64,000 bases of DNA from Siphonodentalium dalli (GCA_032622095.1 CP136062.1:161384875-161448874), one strand, 5' to 3'; positions 35,301 to 41,959 are shown, numbered from the stretch's first letter. Notes: generated by a model from the letters alone, not told the origin. Numbers and translations: made by a program.

Positions 35301-37426
35301 TAATTATTCTGGAAACTGAGAATAATAACAAGGGAATACTACTGTTAACCGATCAAATATAATAAGTTGATTTATGCAAAACATGCGTCTGAGCCTTAAT
35401 GCTCAGAAATACATGCACAAAAAATGCTACGCACATGGTTATTTTGGCTCCATGATCCACCAAATAATATTAACTTTTGAAGTTTATCGATATAGGTCGA
35501 TAAATATACATTTCTTAAAAATTACATGCATCACATAAAGAGGAATTGAAGTTCAAACACCAATTTCGGGCGAAGAGCAACTGTTGCGCCATTTGTTTTC
35601 ATTGAAATTCAGGAAGTCGGAAACGGATTAATGCGCGACAATTAAGAAAAATTATATTGCGTTATCTTAAATTGAAATTATTTTAACATCACGGTCTGTT
35701 TTCTTTTCATTTTAATCATCAAATATATGATGAAGCACCATCAAAAAAGCTTCCATGGTATACATGTGCCTTTTTTACGCGACTGCTGATTAAAAAAATT
35801 AAGCGGCGCAAACGAAAAGATTCACTATTGCGGGTCAGACGAACGTTTTGTCAAAATGTTCTGGTATTTCAAAATGGATTTTTTCAAAATCTATTAGGGA
35901 CATCTTTGTGAAATTTGGTACAAGCGATTATTGTGACACACTATTTAAGAACCATCGACCAATTGGATACTAAAACCTCTATTACTTTACTTTTATGGCA
36001 TGAAAAATATCTAAAATGTCCCTGTTTTCAGGTACCAAGAACTTTTGTAAAATATATTTTTTTCAAAAGTGCATTTCATATGTCCAGTATATCATATATC
36101 AAGATCATGAGAGGAGACTTAATTATTCTATACTTGTGAAATTTAATGATTAGTCTCATTAAGAAAACAACTACCCACAATTATTTTTCAATATTTGAGG
36201 ATTTTCATGCCATGCCTGTTGATCAATGAACAATTGGGCTGATATAAGTCCTGGGTCATGGGTTCATAACCAAGTTAATGCAGACCACCGTATCTCTTAA
36301 CACTGTGGTCTAATTCCTGTGGGTTGCTCCCTGCTTGAGTGGATATCACTGCATATCAACAATTGTTTTCATTGGGCTGGAATATTTGTGACTGCTTTAT
36401 TTCTTCATTATAATATATGGGAGTATGATGCTATATTATGCAATTAAATATTTAACTCAACATTATAATACAAATGAAGCCTCCTCTCATAGAGCCAAGA
36501 CAATAAGCTATGTTTTGGCTTTTGGAGTTTTGTGTGAAATTATTAATTACCCTAGCAGTTCTTGTACCGAATGGGACAACAAATAACATAAAATGTTCAA
36601 CCTCTCAAATGTATTAAAATCGATTGTTTTTGTTGTCTCTTAATAAATGCTCAGACTCTTCAGACAATAGAGATGATCATATCATATGAGAAATTCAAGA
36701 TTTTTTGCCAGATATATCCAGATAAATTCTTTGTTGAAAATCTCTTGCCATTTTTGATTGTGTTTATACAAAACGAGCGTCTCTCCCTTAATATAAGAAA
36801 CAAAACATGTATTTTCAGCACTATATCGACTAATTTGTTCGGATATATTCCGCGCAGGTATTTTTTAGATACAATATACCACATTATGAAACCATAACTT
36901 TGAGGTTTGAACGAGTCATGCGGCCAATGCACGTTTAAAGTAAAAGTCAGAAGGAAGAAATAATAACACTCATTTAATTTGGCCAAAGTATTATTAATTT
37001 GGCAAACAAAATAAAAAAATAAGAATTGGCCAAAAGTTTTTTCGGCCCAGCGTGAAAGAAGACTGGCCATGCCGTTTAAAAATAAAAGTCGAAGAAATAC
37101 TAACACTCATTTATATAAGTTGCTGTTACCTTGTTATGATCTGGCGTTGAGTAAAAACCACCCGAAAAGTTTTTGCCCAGCGAGTAACCTTCCTTTAAAA
37201 GATGACATGTCTTTGTCGTGACGTCATAGAACACGTCATTGCAATGCAGCGTGCGCCTACATGCGGTGTTGCAGCGGAGAACATTTGACAGCGTCACACT
37301 CCTGAGTGATGTCAATCCTGTTGCGGGTGGCATTCGGTAAATAGTAGGAACTGTGTATGAGCATTCAGTTTTCTGTATCGCGGCCAATAGAAAGAGCAAC
37401 ACGACAGGTGCAAGTAACGACATCAT
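8145..37426 (-). CDS. Gene model (span): secreted PAN/apple-EGF-mucin stalk-C-type lectin gene, 3' end not found
   Basis: Five minus-strand exons join in frame: 37426-37130 (exit phase 0), 13591-13492 (0 in, 1 out), 9824-9780 (1-1), 9052-8561 (1-1), and 8351-8145 (1 in, 1 out). Together they give 1141 coding bases, about 380 residues, with no stop. The predicted product is a secreted lectin-like protein. An N-terminal PAN/apple module (a carbohydrate- or protein-binding fold) is followed by an EGF-like segment, a threonine-rich and presumably O-glycosylated stalk, and a C-type lectin domain. The lectin's second half should begin with a phase-1 exon. None was recognised between 1 and 8144, so it lies outside the window or is lost. 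Intron 1 is about 23.5 kb and full of repeats. The exon chain is inferred from phase and domain logic; transcript evidence is absent. Exon 3 is the weakest link. Confidence 0.6.
8561..9052 (-). CDS. Exon 4: threonine-rich mucin-like stalk (trinucleotide-repeat exon)
   Basis: On the plus strand this looks like a long GTT/GTC repeat. On the minus strand it is a single open frame of about 164 codons, mostly ACA/ACG Thr. It has interruptions by Ser, Ile, Val, Ala, Met, Lys, Arg and Glu; Glu-Arg occurs twice in a repeated block. A fitting acceptor (GGTTATTTCAG, ending at 9053) and donor (GTAAAT at 8560) bound it. It enters and exits in phase 1, exactly as needed between exon 3 and exon 5. The frequent T/C alternation falls at the third codon position in this frame, so it is silent. 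Poly-Thr segments of secreted animal proteins are commonly O-glycosylated spacers; that role here is inferred. The tract is expected to vary in length between alleles. The poly-Val frame on the other strand is rejected because it lacks such context. Confidence 0.6.
8561..9052. repeat. GTT/GTC trinucleotide repeat tract
   Basis: About 490 bp of GTT and GTC triplets with occasional GCT, ATT, ACT and CTC variants. It is listed separately because repeat maskers would hide it, although it appears to be exon 4. Confidence 0.95.
9053..9595. other. Intron 3: G run, SINE-like fragment and transposon tail
   Basis: A poly-G run lies at about 9111-9121. The segment 9085-9165 (CTTTATTCAGC, then CCCCTTTGTGCGTTAGGG) matches 28345-28430 inverted. 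At 9480-9600, ACCAAATTTGGTTGAAATCGGT followed by an ACAGACAGACG tail resembles the 3' tail of widespread invertebrate repeats. Confidence 0.45.
9598..9666. repeat. 68-bp segment shared with 13668-13733
   Basis: TTGCCCGAATAT, TTTTACATGAT and TGTAAAACACTTTTTGTAG all recur in the same order near 13.7 kb with few changes. The two copies lie beside exon 3 and exon 2 of the lectin gene. Confidence 0.7.
9780..9824 (-). CDS. Exon 3 (tentative): short linker closing the EGF-like segment
   Basis: This 45-bp candidate exon follows ATAATATCAG (ends 9825) and precedes the donor GTAACC at 9779. It enters and exits in phase 1, matching the G left by exon 2 and the AT start of exon 4. It encodes GKSTKCGKMSPLAAG. 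The Cys would serve as the last Cys of the EGF-like fold begun in exon 2. Skipping it would also keep frame, since it is a 1-1 exon, so alternative splicing is possible. The polypyrimidine tract is poor and a foldback element begins only 25 bp upstream. It could be chance; confidence is moderate at best. Confidence 0.42.
9849..10087. mobile_element. Foldback/MITE-like element with 28-bp terminal inverted repeats
   Basis: 9849-9876 and 10060-10087 are inverted copies with one mismatch (GGTTTTCGCTGGCGAATG on the left). A second inner pair involves TTGGCACAAC with GTTGTGCCAA. No ORF. It abuts the candidate acceptor of lectin exon 3. Confidence 0.75.
9900..10352. repeat. Two direct copies of a roughly 125-bp segment
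   Basis: 9900-10030 and 10227-10352 share CGAAGTATGGAATACTC, then TATATACGACCCAC, then AAAAATCGAATGTTGAA. The first copy lies inside the foldback element, suggesting a partial duplication of it. Confidence 0.75.
10353..11410. repeat. Diverged satellite, about 190-205-bp unit, 5-6 copies
   Basis: Each unit contains a TTGTAAAGTnCC block, a GGGAACnAACCnACCCAT block, a TATTTCCT block and a GTGTGTTCAAGA block. The last recurs near 10392, 10579, 10768, 11155 and 11362. A poly-G run lies at about 11006-11018. Non-coding, in intron 2. Confidence 0.7.
11636..12275. repeat. Tandem duplication, about 365-bp period
   Basis: 11640-11910 and 12005-12275 share TTGTTGTTGTAACTG, GGAAGC, AAAATATGTATTTTT-like text and a GCAAACCGTTC block in the same order, with about 70-75 percent similarity by eye. 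Confidence 0.6.
12276..13491. other. Intron 2 remainder
   Basis: 12640-12715 matches 838-905. The rest shows no recognised gene or ordered repeat. Short frames on both strands have no domain signal. Confidence 0.45.
13492..13591 (-). CDS. Exon 2: EGF-like segment
   Basis: The acceptor TTCGAATTCACAG (ends 13592) and donor GTATGT (from 13491) bound a 100-bp exon that starts in phase 0 and leaves in phase 1. The product starts ENACMSSPCEAEEIC and ends with GYRCPRFARN. The spacing Cys-x4-Cys-x5-Cys-x11-Cys and the GY before the fourth Cys fit an EGF-like module. The Cys expected two residues after the fourth is Arg here, so at least one disulfide of a canonical EGF would be missing; the final Cys may come from exon 3. 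Phase and position directly after the PAN exon support its place in the gene. Confidence 0.65.
13592..15174. other. Intron 1, right of exon 2: repeat fragments
   Basis: 13668-13733 duplicates 9598-9666. 14040-14250 holds two units of about 165 bp sharing TAGCTGGTCAnnCAACAACCAGTAA. The remainder is AT-rich with no recognised feature. Confidence 0.5.
15175..16809. repeat. Satellite array 1: alternating A/B monomers of about 140 bp
   Basis: The array opens with TTTGCGAATGTCTGTCTGTC and then repeats a core of TTTAGCGCCGATTTCCACCAAA. Type A monomers carry CCATGATATAAGGA, then TGGTTTAAA, then GGCGCCGTTCGAGTCAGGG. Type B carry TTCTCCATGATACGA, then GTGATTTAAAGACGCCAAATTGGTGCCGTTTGGGTGA. A and B largely alternate, giving a higher-order unit of roughly 280 bp. 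Poly-G runs lie near 15760-15781 and 16727. No genes; the ORFs are repeat by-products. Confidence 0.8.
16810..17990. other. Intron 1: no recognised feature
   Basis: A somewhat GC-richer stretch (16815-17000) with GAACCGAATTGTCCCGACAA and a related GAGTTGTCCCGG is seen. No domain-bearing ORF or structured repeat was found. Confidence 0.4.
17991..18665. repeat. Two stray satellite monomer fragments
   Basis: 17995-18030 (CCAGGAATCTAATCGTGTGATTTAAAGG) and 18535-18660 (GGCGCCAAATTGGTGCCGTTTGG, then TCCGATATCCACTAAAGTAG) are isolated pieces of the A/B satellite. AT-rich sequence without features lies between them. Confidence 0.65.
18666..19030. repeat. Transposon-like tail and 29-bp direct duplication
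   Basis: 18745-18800 resembles the GTCTGTTTGTTTG...GACGGATTTCGACCAAACTT portion of common invertebrate repeats. A 29-bp unit containing GTGTCCAGACATGAGCGTG is present twice at about 18967-19024. Confidence 0.55.
19035..19328 (-). repeat. AAGGTCA-rich interspersed repeat, copy 1 (inverted, partial)
   Basis: On the minus strand this starts CTAGCAGGTGAACCGACTTC, followed by TTTTGACCTTGAATT and TTTTGAAGGTCAAGATCAG. That corresponds block for block to the starts of the copies at 60964 and 61704. Confidence 0.7.
19370..19420. repeat. GC-rich imperfect hairpin
   Basis: ACCCACTG pairs with CAGTGGGT and an inner CGCGC pairs with GCGCG around GAA. A related GCGCGCTTCGCGC palindrome lies at about 22591-22604. 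Confidence 0.6.
19421..20260. other. Intron 1: no recognised feature
   Basis: Two near-repeats of CTATGCGTTTCTGCTGA at about 19436-19480. Otherwise unremarkable. The open frame 20031-20345 runs into the satellite and has no recognised domain. Confidence 0.4.
20262..21150. repeat. 175-bp satellite, 5 copies
   Basis: TTTCTTCCATCTAAAA recurs at about 20289, 20466, 20641, 20816 and 20990, giving a 174-177-bp period. Each unit has ATTACGTGCTGTACCCTGTCAT, TATAAGTATTCCACACAGAC, GCTTAAAATTTTGAAAAATA and the palindromic ATAAATCGATTT. The first unit is the most diverged, the middle units almost identical. Confidence 0.9.
21200..21920. repeat. Diverged tandem repeat, about 250-300-bp unit, 3 copies
   Basis: Units share ACAGTCGCG or a variant, TCAACATTGGTCnTTATCGCTC, a following AATTTnTATCG block and a TTTTCATCnGTA block ending in GTTACATACATA. 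A poly-C run lies near 21737. Confidence 0.6.
22085..22410. repeat. 50-bp tandem repeat, 4 units, interrupted by a MITE
   Basis: Units read ATAAGGATGTGAGGTTTAAT, then GATAACTCCATCCACATA. The second and third units are separated by the element at 22182-22310. Confidence 0.8.
22182..22310. mobile_element. 129-bp palindromic MITE with TA target duplication
   Basis: Arms begin CAGTAATGTCCAAAGTAATT and end in its near-perfect inverse, with long pairing through the Tn end and an inner ATTTTTCAGGATTTAAATCC-like core. TA flanks both ends (22180-22181 and 22311-22312). Removing it with one TA restores the tandem repeat unit. The signature fits Tc1/mariner-type MITEs. Confidence 0.85.
22500..22780. 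other. No gene; poly-G run and GC palindrome
   Basis: A poly-G run lies at about 22519-22535 and the palindrome GCGCGCTTCGCGC at 22591-22604. Nothing else recognised. Confidence 0.45.
22780..23245. repeat. Array of TTGCGCTTAAGCGCAA-type palindromes
   Basis: About a dozen variants of the palindrome ATTGCGCTTAAGCGCAAT, plus AATAAGGAATATTCCTTATT pieces, occur in both orientations. A 100-bp block at 22985-23100 without the motif splits the array. Confidence 0.75.
23590..24480. repeat. Interspersed repeat B, copy 1
   Basis: Shares, in order, many blocks with 27090-27720, for example CAACATTTCTTTTAAACTGAGAATA, TTTCTTTAAAnCATCTGTAT and GTGTCCTCAAAATC. Non-coding. Confidence 0.7.
24626..24745. repeat. 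Exact 60-bp tandem duplication
   Basis: Two 60-bp units beginning GATGGATATTTATTTTATAG and ending ACATTCATAATAAAC are identical by eye. This is either a recent slippage or unequal-exchange event or an assembly artefact. Confidence 0.9.
24765..25110 (-). mobile_element. TTAA-family 2 MITE fragment (inverted)
   Basis: On the minus strand this matches the interior of 38542-39218. Shared blocks include CATTCTACTAACATCG, GAAAACATCGTCTGA, TTGTAAATATTTACATCTC and TTGAGCAAGATTATTCT. The termini were not found. Confidence 0.65.
25111..25560. other. Intron 1: no recognised feature
   Basis: AT-rich sequence. A small inverted motif ATTTAGCAATTGCTAAAT lies near 25492. No gene signal. Confidence 0.45.
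25561..27020. repeat. Satellite array 2: alternating A/B monomers
   Basis: Same family and same opening (TTTGCGAATGTCTGTCTGTC) as 15175-16809. It continues with two leader copies (GACCATCTAGATGGC, then AAAGGGGTCTACTAGGG; second near 25910), then alternating type A monomers (near 25752, 26040, 26330, 26850) and type B monomers (near 26190, 26480, 26705, 26985). Confidence 0.8.
27090..27720. repeat. Interspersed repeat B, copy 2
   Basis: Diverged direct copy of 23590-24480, shorter by small deletions. Both copies follow or precede satellite material in intron 1. Confidence 0.7.
27721..28340. other. No recognised feature; weak minus-strand open frame
   Basis: A minus-strand frame at 27951-27718 has protein-like composition (for example VRDRPDFLVGVDAMNLL). 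I could not assign it to a family, and a retroelement remnant is possible. No splice or start evidence supports a gene. Confidence 0.25.
28341..28430 (-). repeat. SINE-like fragment, inverted relative to 9085-9165
   Basis: CCCTAACGCACAAAGGGG and GATGCTGAATAAAG match the reverse complement of the 9.1-kb segment. AATAAAG suggests a processed or SINE 3' end. Confidence 0.5.
28870..30720. repeat. Diverged long inverted repeat (palindrome), about 1.85 kb
   Basis: The left arm (about 28870-29775) and right arm (about 30060-30720) pair in inverted order. Examples: 29306-29400 with 30565-30640 (TAAAGAAATCAT, CATAGATGCA); 29500-29560 with 30330-30385 (AAAATGGCATTTTTnG, GATTCATAGGGCCATAA); and 29690-29760 with 30085-30160 (CACCTACCCCATT). 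Identity is roughly 70-80 percent by eye. A loop of about 280 bp lies between the arms. No protein was recognised inside. Confidence 0.8.
30749..31286 (+). pseudogene. Broken ORF ending in a CXC/tesmin-like Cys-rich domain (transposon-associated type)
   Basis: An upstream frame (30749-31051) and a downstream frame (open to 31286) overlap around 31000-31050, implying a frameshift near 30990-31010. The downstream part reads EPTDWGWQVKDGWLNPTKCE, a Pro-rich joint, then nine Cys in CKCKTDC, CTCRKHGIMC, SMSCGEC and GVDC spacing. This matches the Cys-rich tail, resembling tesmin/TSO1 CXC modules, that I know from repeated, mobile-element-borne proteins in invertebrate genomes. An Academ-type DNA transposon is one possible source; this is inference. 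It directly follows the large palindrome and could be the surviving coding end of the same element. No intact protein is made. Confidence 0.55.
31287..32260. repeat. AT-rich degenerate repeats downstream of the Cys-rich ORF
   Basis: Three weakly similar blocks near 31440-31500, 31610-31695 and 31780-31865 share ATAACT/ACAACC, then a TATGGCAATTTT-like phrase, then CATCAAGAGTTATT. The rest is AT-rich without a recognised feature. Confidence 0.4.
32262..32396 (+). repeat. Fragment of repeat A interrupted by the LTR element
   Basis: GCTGAAATATTTGTGGCTGCTTTATT and CAAATGAAGCTCCCTCC match 36380-36490. The LTR element begins directly after it. Confidence 0.55.
32397..33583 (+). repeat. Left LTR (600 bp plus MITE insertion)
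   Basis: TATA-like TATATAAG near 33376 and AATAAA near 33523. An 11-bp perfect hairpin, TTGGAACTCCA with TGGAGTTCCAA, lies between 33417 and 33470, just after the expected transcription start. Confidence 0.75.
32435..33017 (+). mobile_element. TTAA-type MITE, family 1, complete copy inside the left LTR
   Basis: The termini AGGGGTACTGTACGCCA and TGGCGTACAGTACCCCT are perfect 17-bp inverted repeats. TTAA lies at 32431-32434 and 33018-33021. The right LTR carries the unoccupied site GAGTTTAATGTCAG at about 34711-34724, proving precise insertion into TTAA. The ends (AGG/CCT) and TTAA fit Kolobok-type elements; no transposase is encoded. Confidence 0.92.
33656..34213 (+). CDS. ORF of unknown function inside the LTR element
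   Basis: A 185-codon ORF starts at an ATG 72 bp inside the internal region. The N-terminal part has a hydrophobic/aromatic pattern (LLATFDIGQHSLNWSF, then LNLILNW). A basic segment KNKSPSNRARDKARMDCFNE follows, then a Ser/Thr-rich tail with repeated TQT/SQT motifs. I do not recognise a Gag, protease, RT or integrase motif. The basic segment could bind nucleic acid. It lies between the LTRs in the same orientation as the LTR promoter, so it should be transcribed with the element. It may be a captured gene, a very diverged Gag, or a spliced first exon joining the frame at 34236-34545. The sequence does not decide. Confidence 0.5.
   Translation: MIPNNILNLLATFDIGQHSLNWSFNTTNGNLNLILNWTKPTLPKNKSPSNRARDKARMDCFNERKQRGQDDDAIMCAVSTQLENMPIAETVSTQTSICSKTDFGVNAIPRTTERYSQTSNYTQDIGIMVSPSATVSTVEAIIPSFLATTIIESSTETDKTPCFMARRSEKTRPGSRESPKITDLQ
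34236..34545 (+). CDS. Second open frame of the LTR element, no ATG, unknown
   Basis: From just after an in-frame TAG near 34234, an open frame runs about 100 codons to the TAA at 34543-34545. It includes VNGDNLDIYAHDYIID, LIYGPPRDPDEICEV and LWTVQYYDLERRVVAAS. It has no early ATG and lies in a different frame from 33656-34213. It therefore either needs splicing (several GT and AG dinucleotides are available between 34165 and 34245) or is the displaced end of one damaged ORF. Composition is clearly protein-like. No family is recognised. Repeated polar/aromatic strands (YYDLERRVV) might suit a small beta-barrel reader fold, but that is speculation. Confidence 0.4.
34668..34678 (+). promoter_or_regulatory. 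Candidate polypurine tract
   Basis: GAAGAAGAAGG immediately precedes the right LTR, where plus-strand priming would start in an LTR element. Confidence 0.55.
34679..35278 (+). repeat. Right LTR (600 bp, lacks the MITE)
   Basis: Colinear with the left LTR, including TATATAAG, AATAAA and the GGAACTCC hairpin. It retains the empty TTAA site where the left LTR has the MITE. Confidence 0.8.
35279..35789. other. No recognised feature
   Basis: AT-rich flank of the LTR element. No ORF or ordered repeat recognised. Confidence 0.4.
35790..36760 (+). repeat. Interspersed repeat A, second copy
   Basis: Inverted counterpart of 4806-5700. Its left part also covers the sequence into which the LINE at 6050 inserted (GGATTTTTTCAAAATC, CATCTTTGTGAAATTTGGTA). 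Open frames are similar between copies but carry no recognisable domain. Confidence 0.65.
36761..37129. other. Start of intron 1 (minus strand)
   Basis: AT-rich sequence. A minus-strand open frame (37106-36660) has no recognised domain and overlaps repeat A. Two near-copies of the TTTAAA(G/A)TAAAAGTC(A/G)GAAG phrase lie at about 36935 and 37076. Confidence 0.4.
37130..37426 (-). CDS. Exon 1: signal peptide and PAN/apple domain
   Basis: The exon starts with two consecutive ATG codons at 37426-37421. A hydrophobic signal peptide follows (MMSLLAPVVLLFLLAAIQ), with likely cleavage around the TECS region near residues 20-24. Residues of about 25-95 hold RCNTACRRTLHCNDVFYD and then KTCHLLKEGYSLG. 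The Cys-x3-Cys-x6-Cys-x10-Cys spacing, with aromatic FYD before the last Cys, is the core of PAN/apple modules, which bind proteins or glycans in the extracellular space. The donor AAG/GTAACA at 37130-37129 leaves phase 0 after 99 codons, matching the GAG start of the EGF-like exon. The first ATG is chosen because both give the same signal peptide. Confidence 0.75.
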
Positions 37427-37735
37427 AACACACTCTAACGTATGTCCATTTGTTTTGTGGCTGCACAGTTGTATTTTCTGACTCTGGATCAGTCACGATT
37501 TAGTTTGCGTACTTAAAATAAACCTGTTATGATTAGACAAAATAACGTCTTTATCGAATGAGATTAATAGTGTACAGATGACGAGTATCTGACACATTCA
37601 TCTCCGCAGAAACCTGGCAGTGTCAAGTTGAATTCGTATCCGCGCTCGTGGATTATCACGACCAAACGCCGACAACTGGTCCAGCAACACTCAATGCTTT
37701 ATTTCTCGTAATCCATAGGACATCACAGGATATTG
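37427..37735. other. Upstream region of the PAN-lectin gene
   Basis: Would hold the promoter and 5' untranslated region. No clear TATA box at a convincing spacing was identified. No other gene is seen. Confidence 0.3.
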
Positions 37736-38210
37736 AGAATAGAGATTGTATACACTGTGGTTAGGATTCTCACTCGTGAAGTGAGCGTGAGCGCGCTATT
37801 GTATTGAATATATTCAGCCGCAACAGTGGATATCATTGGAACCGGCTCCTTGACCACATTGTGATAGTTACAGTTATGCCCTGTGCCAATGCATTCTCTG
37901 GTCTACCTGCCGGCATCTCACTTTGACTTGTTTTTGTCATTCTGGTGTGCCAGGTTTGGTGTTCACTACGTCTGGACAACGTGTTACCTGGTCAGACACC
38001 CACTTAGCAATATTGCTTACACATAAAAACAAAGATTTATGGTATACATAAAGCGAGAACAATTCCTGGTGCTTGGTACTGTCTGGAGAATCGAACCTTT
38101 TACAACATACCGCAATGATTGAAACAGTTGGACGCATTTGGAACGTTCCATATTATTTAATTGTTATTACGCCCACATATGGTGTATATTGACAAGCGTT
38201 TTGGGCCCTG
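37736..38210. repeat. Repeat C, copy 1 (direct copy of 44205-44430)
   Basis: GTGAAGTGAGCGTGAGCGCGCTATTG and CATAAAGCGAGAACAATTCCTGGTGCT, then ACCGCAATGATTGAA with GGACGCA, recur at 44.2-44.43 kb. The distance between the two blocks is longer here, so one copy has an indel. Confidence 0.65.
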
Positions 38211-38541
38211 TCGTAGGAGTTGGTGGAGTAAATATGATTAAACGAATCATGGCTTGTCCCGGTGAAATATGTTGTTTTGCGTTTAGTTTGGCTTTGCGCT
38301 CTGCAGTCGTTGGCTCTTCGTCACCATGAAGACAAAATTAGCTTTGCTGGTGGACACCGCTTACATATTAATGTTCTTTGTTTACGATACAAGACAAACA
38401 CTTGCCTCGTATGTGCATGGACGTGGCTAGAGAGTCTTTTTTGGGGGGTTGACCTTAGAATTACCAACTGCACCCTGGACATTAGACCAGAATAAACTCC
38501 CAAATTCATGTAATACCAATTGCACCACCCCTTTAGCTTAA

Positions 38542-39218
38542 AGGCCCAATTAATTTTCGAGTCACCGATTATTTTTTTTATAGTGACTTGATAAACGGTT
38601 TTAATAACTATCTATGCCATAACATTATTTAAAGACATATTACGGACTTATTCGGGTGCGTGAAATTGATAAGTTATTACGCAGACTCTATGCCAACATG
38701 GAGAATGTAGCATTCTACTAACATCGTCGAAAATTTCAAAGAAATCGACCATACCACTCCCGAGAAAACATCGTCTGATCTACGCTCAATTGTAAATATT
38801 TACATCTCGATTCGGGACGCAAATATCACCGACAAACCGTCAATTTGGATTAATAATCGTAAAAAATAACTACTTTGAGCAAGATTATTCTGAATTTCTG
38901 TTTGATCACCCTAGTGTTTCACATCACTTTAAATACTATAATTCATCACCATTTAAAACATCTGTGTCTCAGAAGATGTCCATAGAGAAATAGAAAACAG
39001 CTGAAATCATAGAAAGATTTCCCCCGTTATGGCTCGCAAAATGCAACAGAATTCAAACTAGAAATGTATTTTCAATGAAAGAGGAATAACTCTATATCTT
39101 AAGATCGAAATAAGTTGACAATACAATGTTTTGGAGCTTCCTCTTTCAAATGGTATACATACACTATGGCATATATTTTATATAGAGTTATCTGGGGGTT
39201 CGAACATTAAGTGGGCCT
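38542..39218. mobile_element. TTAA-type MITE, family 2
   Basis: The termini AGGCCCAATTAATT and AATTAAGTGGGCCT-like are inverted repeats. TTAA flanks both ends (38538-38541 and 39219-39222). It shares the AATACAATGTTTTGGAGCTTCC portion with the copy at 54279-54774, and its interior with 24765-25110. No ORF. Confidence 0.7.
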
Positions 39219-39222
39219 TTAA

Positions 39223-41955
39223 AATTTCTGAACTTACCTCGTTTGTGCCAGGTAGATGCCAACGGTGCCGTTTTGATAACATTGCATAGCGAGGAATTGT
39301 GGTCACTAGTTTCGGTGCGATCTTACGATCTACGTGTATTGCCAGTAGGCTAAACGTACTTTTACTGCATTATAGCACATGGACCTGTTATGAACAAGGC
39401 GACAGGGTGTCTCACACCCTAGATCATGCCATGAATCTCTACTCCAATTACGCCCGTAGAGATCATACTCCACTAGTTTAAAACCTAGGATATTTTTGTT
39501 GTTGTGACAGGGAATTCAATCGGCTTAAAACCCATCGGTGTGTTATTCCTTTGTCCTGACACGGCTCTTGTCCGACAGAACGCTCAAGCGATTTGATCGC
39601 ATGAGTATTTTTCAACGACCATGGTCATTCTTTTAAGAAACCATATCACTATATATACTGTCTTCTGTACATATTAGTGTAATATATTCAATATCTCCAT
39701 AGAAGGAGGCAATACAGATATATTCTTTAAGAATACGCAAGGGATTATTTGATGCTGTATACTCCCATCGCGAGTCGAGAAAATAGAATAAAACTATACA
39801 TACAACGTCTGTCGCAACAGGGACTCGGGCGTTAATATGGGGTGGGGGGTACTTAGTAATTAGCGGGGAATTTCCTACATTCGGTCAAAACGTTCGACAG
39901 GAATTTTTCAATCTTAGTGTCAGTTTGGAAATCTTGACTGAGGCCAGTATAATTAAATATTTTAATTGTTCTCCCACCTCACTAATCGTTAGCCAGTCAA
40001 AACATGCTAATCAATTACAAATTACTAATAAATCAAACTAAAACAAAATGGCGGCCTGAATTTGTTTGTAGTTAGACCTACATGTATACATATATATTCT
40101 AAGACTACAGATTGTAGTCAGGTTCGGATTTAAAAAAATGTTTAAAACAAAAAACAAATCGAGGCCTGAGTTTTCATGGAGTTATACTTTTATATAGATG
40201 CTAGGTTTTTACAGTGTTCAGGCTCATATTTCAAATTGTTTCATGATTCCTCCCCACAATAGGTACAGTTAGGAAATTCCAAGCCACGGGGTGGAAGCAA
40301 ATGAAATTACGCGACATTGCGAGCTCGGCCTGGATAAAAGGGGCGGGATGCAGCCGGAAAATCCCCGGAGTCATCTAGCCATGTCGCTGATGACTAATCA
40401 ACTATATATTGAACGATATATAGTCACTATTTACGCGATTGTATATGCTCTTTCGAAGAAAAGATAACACAGGTTATACATTTGTGCACTGACCAGTTGT
40501 TAACTTTTGGTGGTGATACTTAAAGGTATATGTAAGGTCATCGTGTAGGGGAATAGTTGGAAATCATGCATATACGATGGGACTGATGGGAATTTGCTAA
40601 CCACGGGAGATGGCCCATGTCATGTAAGAATTGTCCAATAACGGGAAATGTTATGATACCTTTCAGTTTGAAACATCTAACCTGAAAGTGATGGGCGTGC
40701 GAAATTAAATTGTCATACTGCTCTGGGTCACATCTAGTCACGTCCCTGTGTATAAACCATAGAATAATACTTAGAGTTCAAGCTAGTACATGTAGGTGTC
40801 TTTCTGATTATAATTGGAAAATCAAGATAACCCATACGATTGGACACTATAATAATTCTATTCTTGCGTATTCTACACAAAACAGCAATGAGAAAGAATC
40901 AGTATACCCATTTATGCAAGCTTCACATGTGCTTTCGACTTCTTAATAATGAGGCAGTTTTACCAGCTTTCGTGTTGTTTGCGCCAGAATATTCGAAAAA
41001 TCACATTTTATAAAGAGTGTTTTTACTTCATTACAAACGAACGATGACAATTGCAGATAAATTTCAAAAATAGCTATTTATGATCATTCTGATCACATTA
41101 TTTTGGATGTTTCTCGTGGTGCTGTATTGGTGATGCATATGTATAACGACCATTATTTTTCATGTTTTATTGCCTGATAAATTCTTATGGAATGTTAACT
41201 TATTTGATGTCGAATTGGATGGGTCATCTTTGAATCAAGAAAGAAAACAAAATAAACAGTTGGATATAAATATATTGCTCACATACACTGGCCGAATCCA
41301 CAGTGTAACACTTTCGACCGTAGATGGCGTGAGTATGATTAAAACTATATGATGGGGTCATTGCCCTGGCTTGATGTTGGGACAACGAACCCGGGTTGAA
41401 TGATCCAGATCATTGACTCTCGGTTCGTTGCTCTCATAAACAATGACAATTCAATGGGTGGGTTTTAAGTTAGATAATATTCTCAGCGTCGGGAATTCGG
41501 AATCCCCTCTGCTTCGAACATGATCCATTACTGAATTCTGGTCTCTGGTCTAGACCACCCTAATAATCACGGTGTTCCAAGTCAGGACTTGGTCTCGCGA
41601 AACCACCTGGTCCCAAGCTGGGATCGGCGTATTGTTGTACACTCAACGACAATCTGTGGACAAAAGCGTGCTGCATCGAGATTGTAGTGTTGGTGTCGCC
41701 AAACCTGAGCACACGAAAGCGGCTTATCTTCGTATTGTATAGCGGTACCTGTATGTCGTCGCCGTTAGACAGGGATCACGGGGCAGGGGTGGGGCAGATT
41801 TCTCAATATATGCGGGTGTCACGACGTTATCAGTTTTACGGGTGGAGGAAAGTCTACGCAGAGAGTAAATTTCACGGATAAATCACTCCGCTATGTATAG
41901 AAACCACCGACCCCGGAGAGCAACCGACAAACTTGCCCAGATACACGAATCAGAT
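39223..41955. other. No gene recognised
   Basis: Unique-looking sequence with short frames only. A GTCTCTGGTCTAGACC palindromic segment at about 41540-41556 has an inverted relative near 43970-44030. Nothing supports a gene. Confidence 0.4.
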
Positions 41956-41959
41956 TATT

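Noticed and set aside
36660-37106. 148-codon minus-strand frame next to the PAN exon as a further exon
   Set aside because: It overlaps interspersed repeat A and has no recognised domain; the PAN exon has its own donor at 37129.
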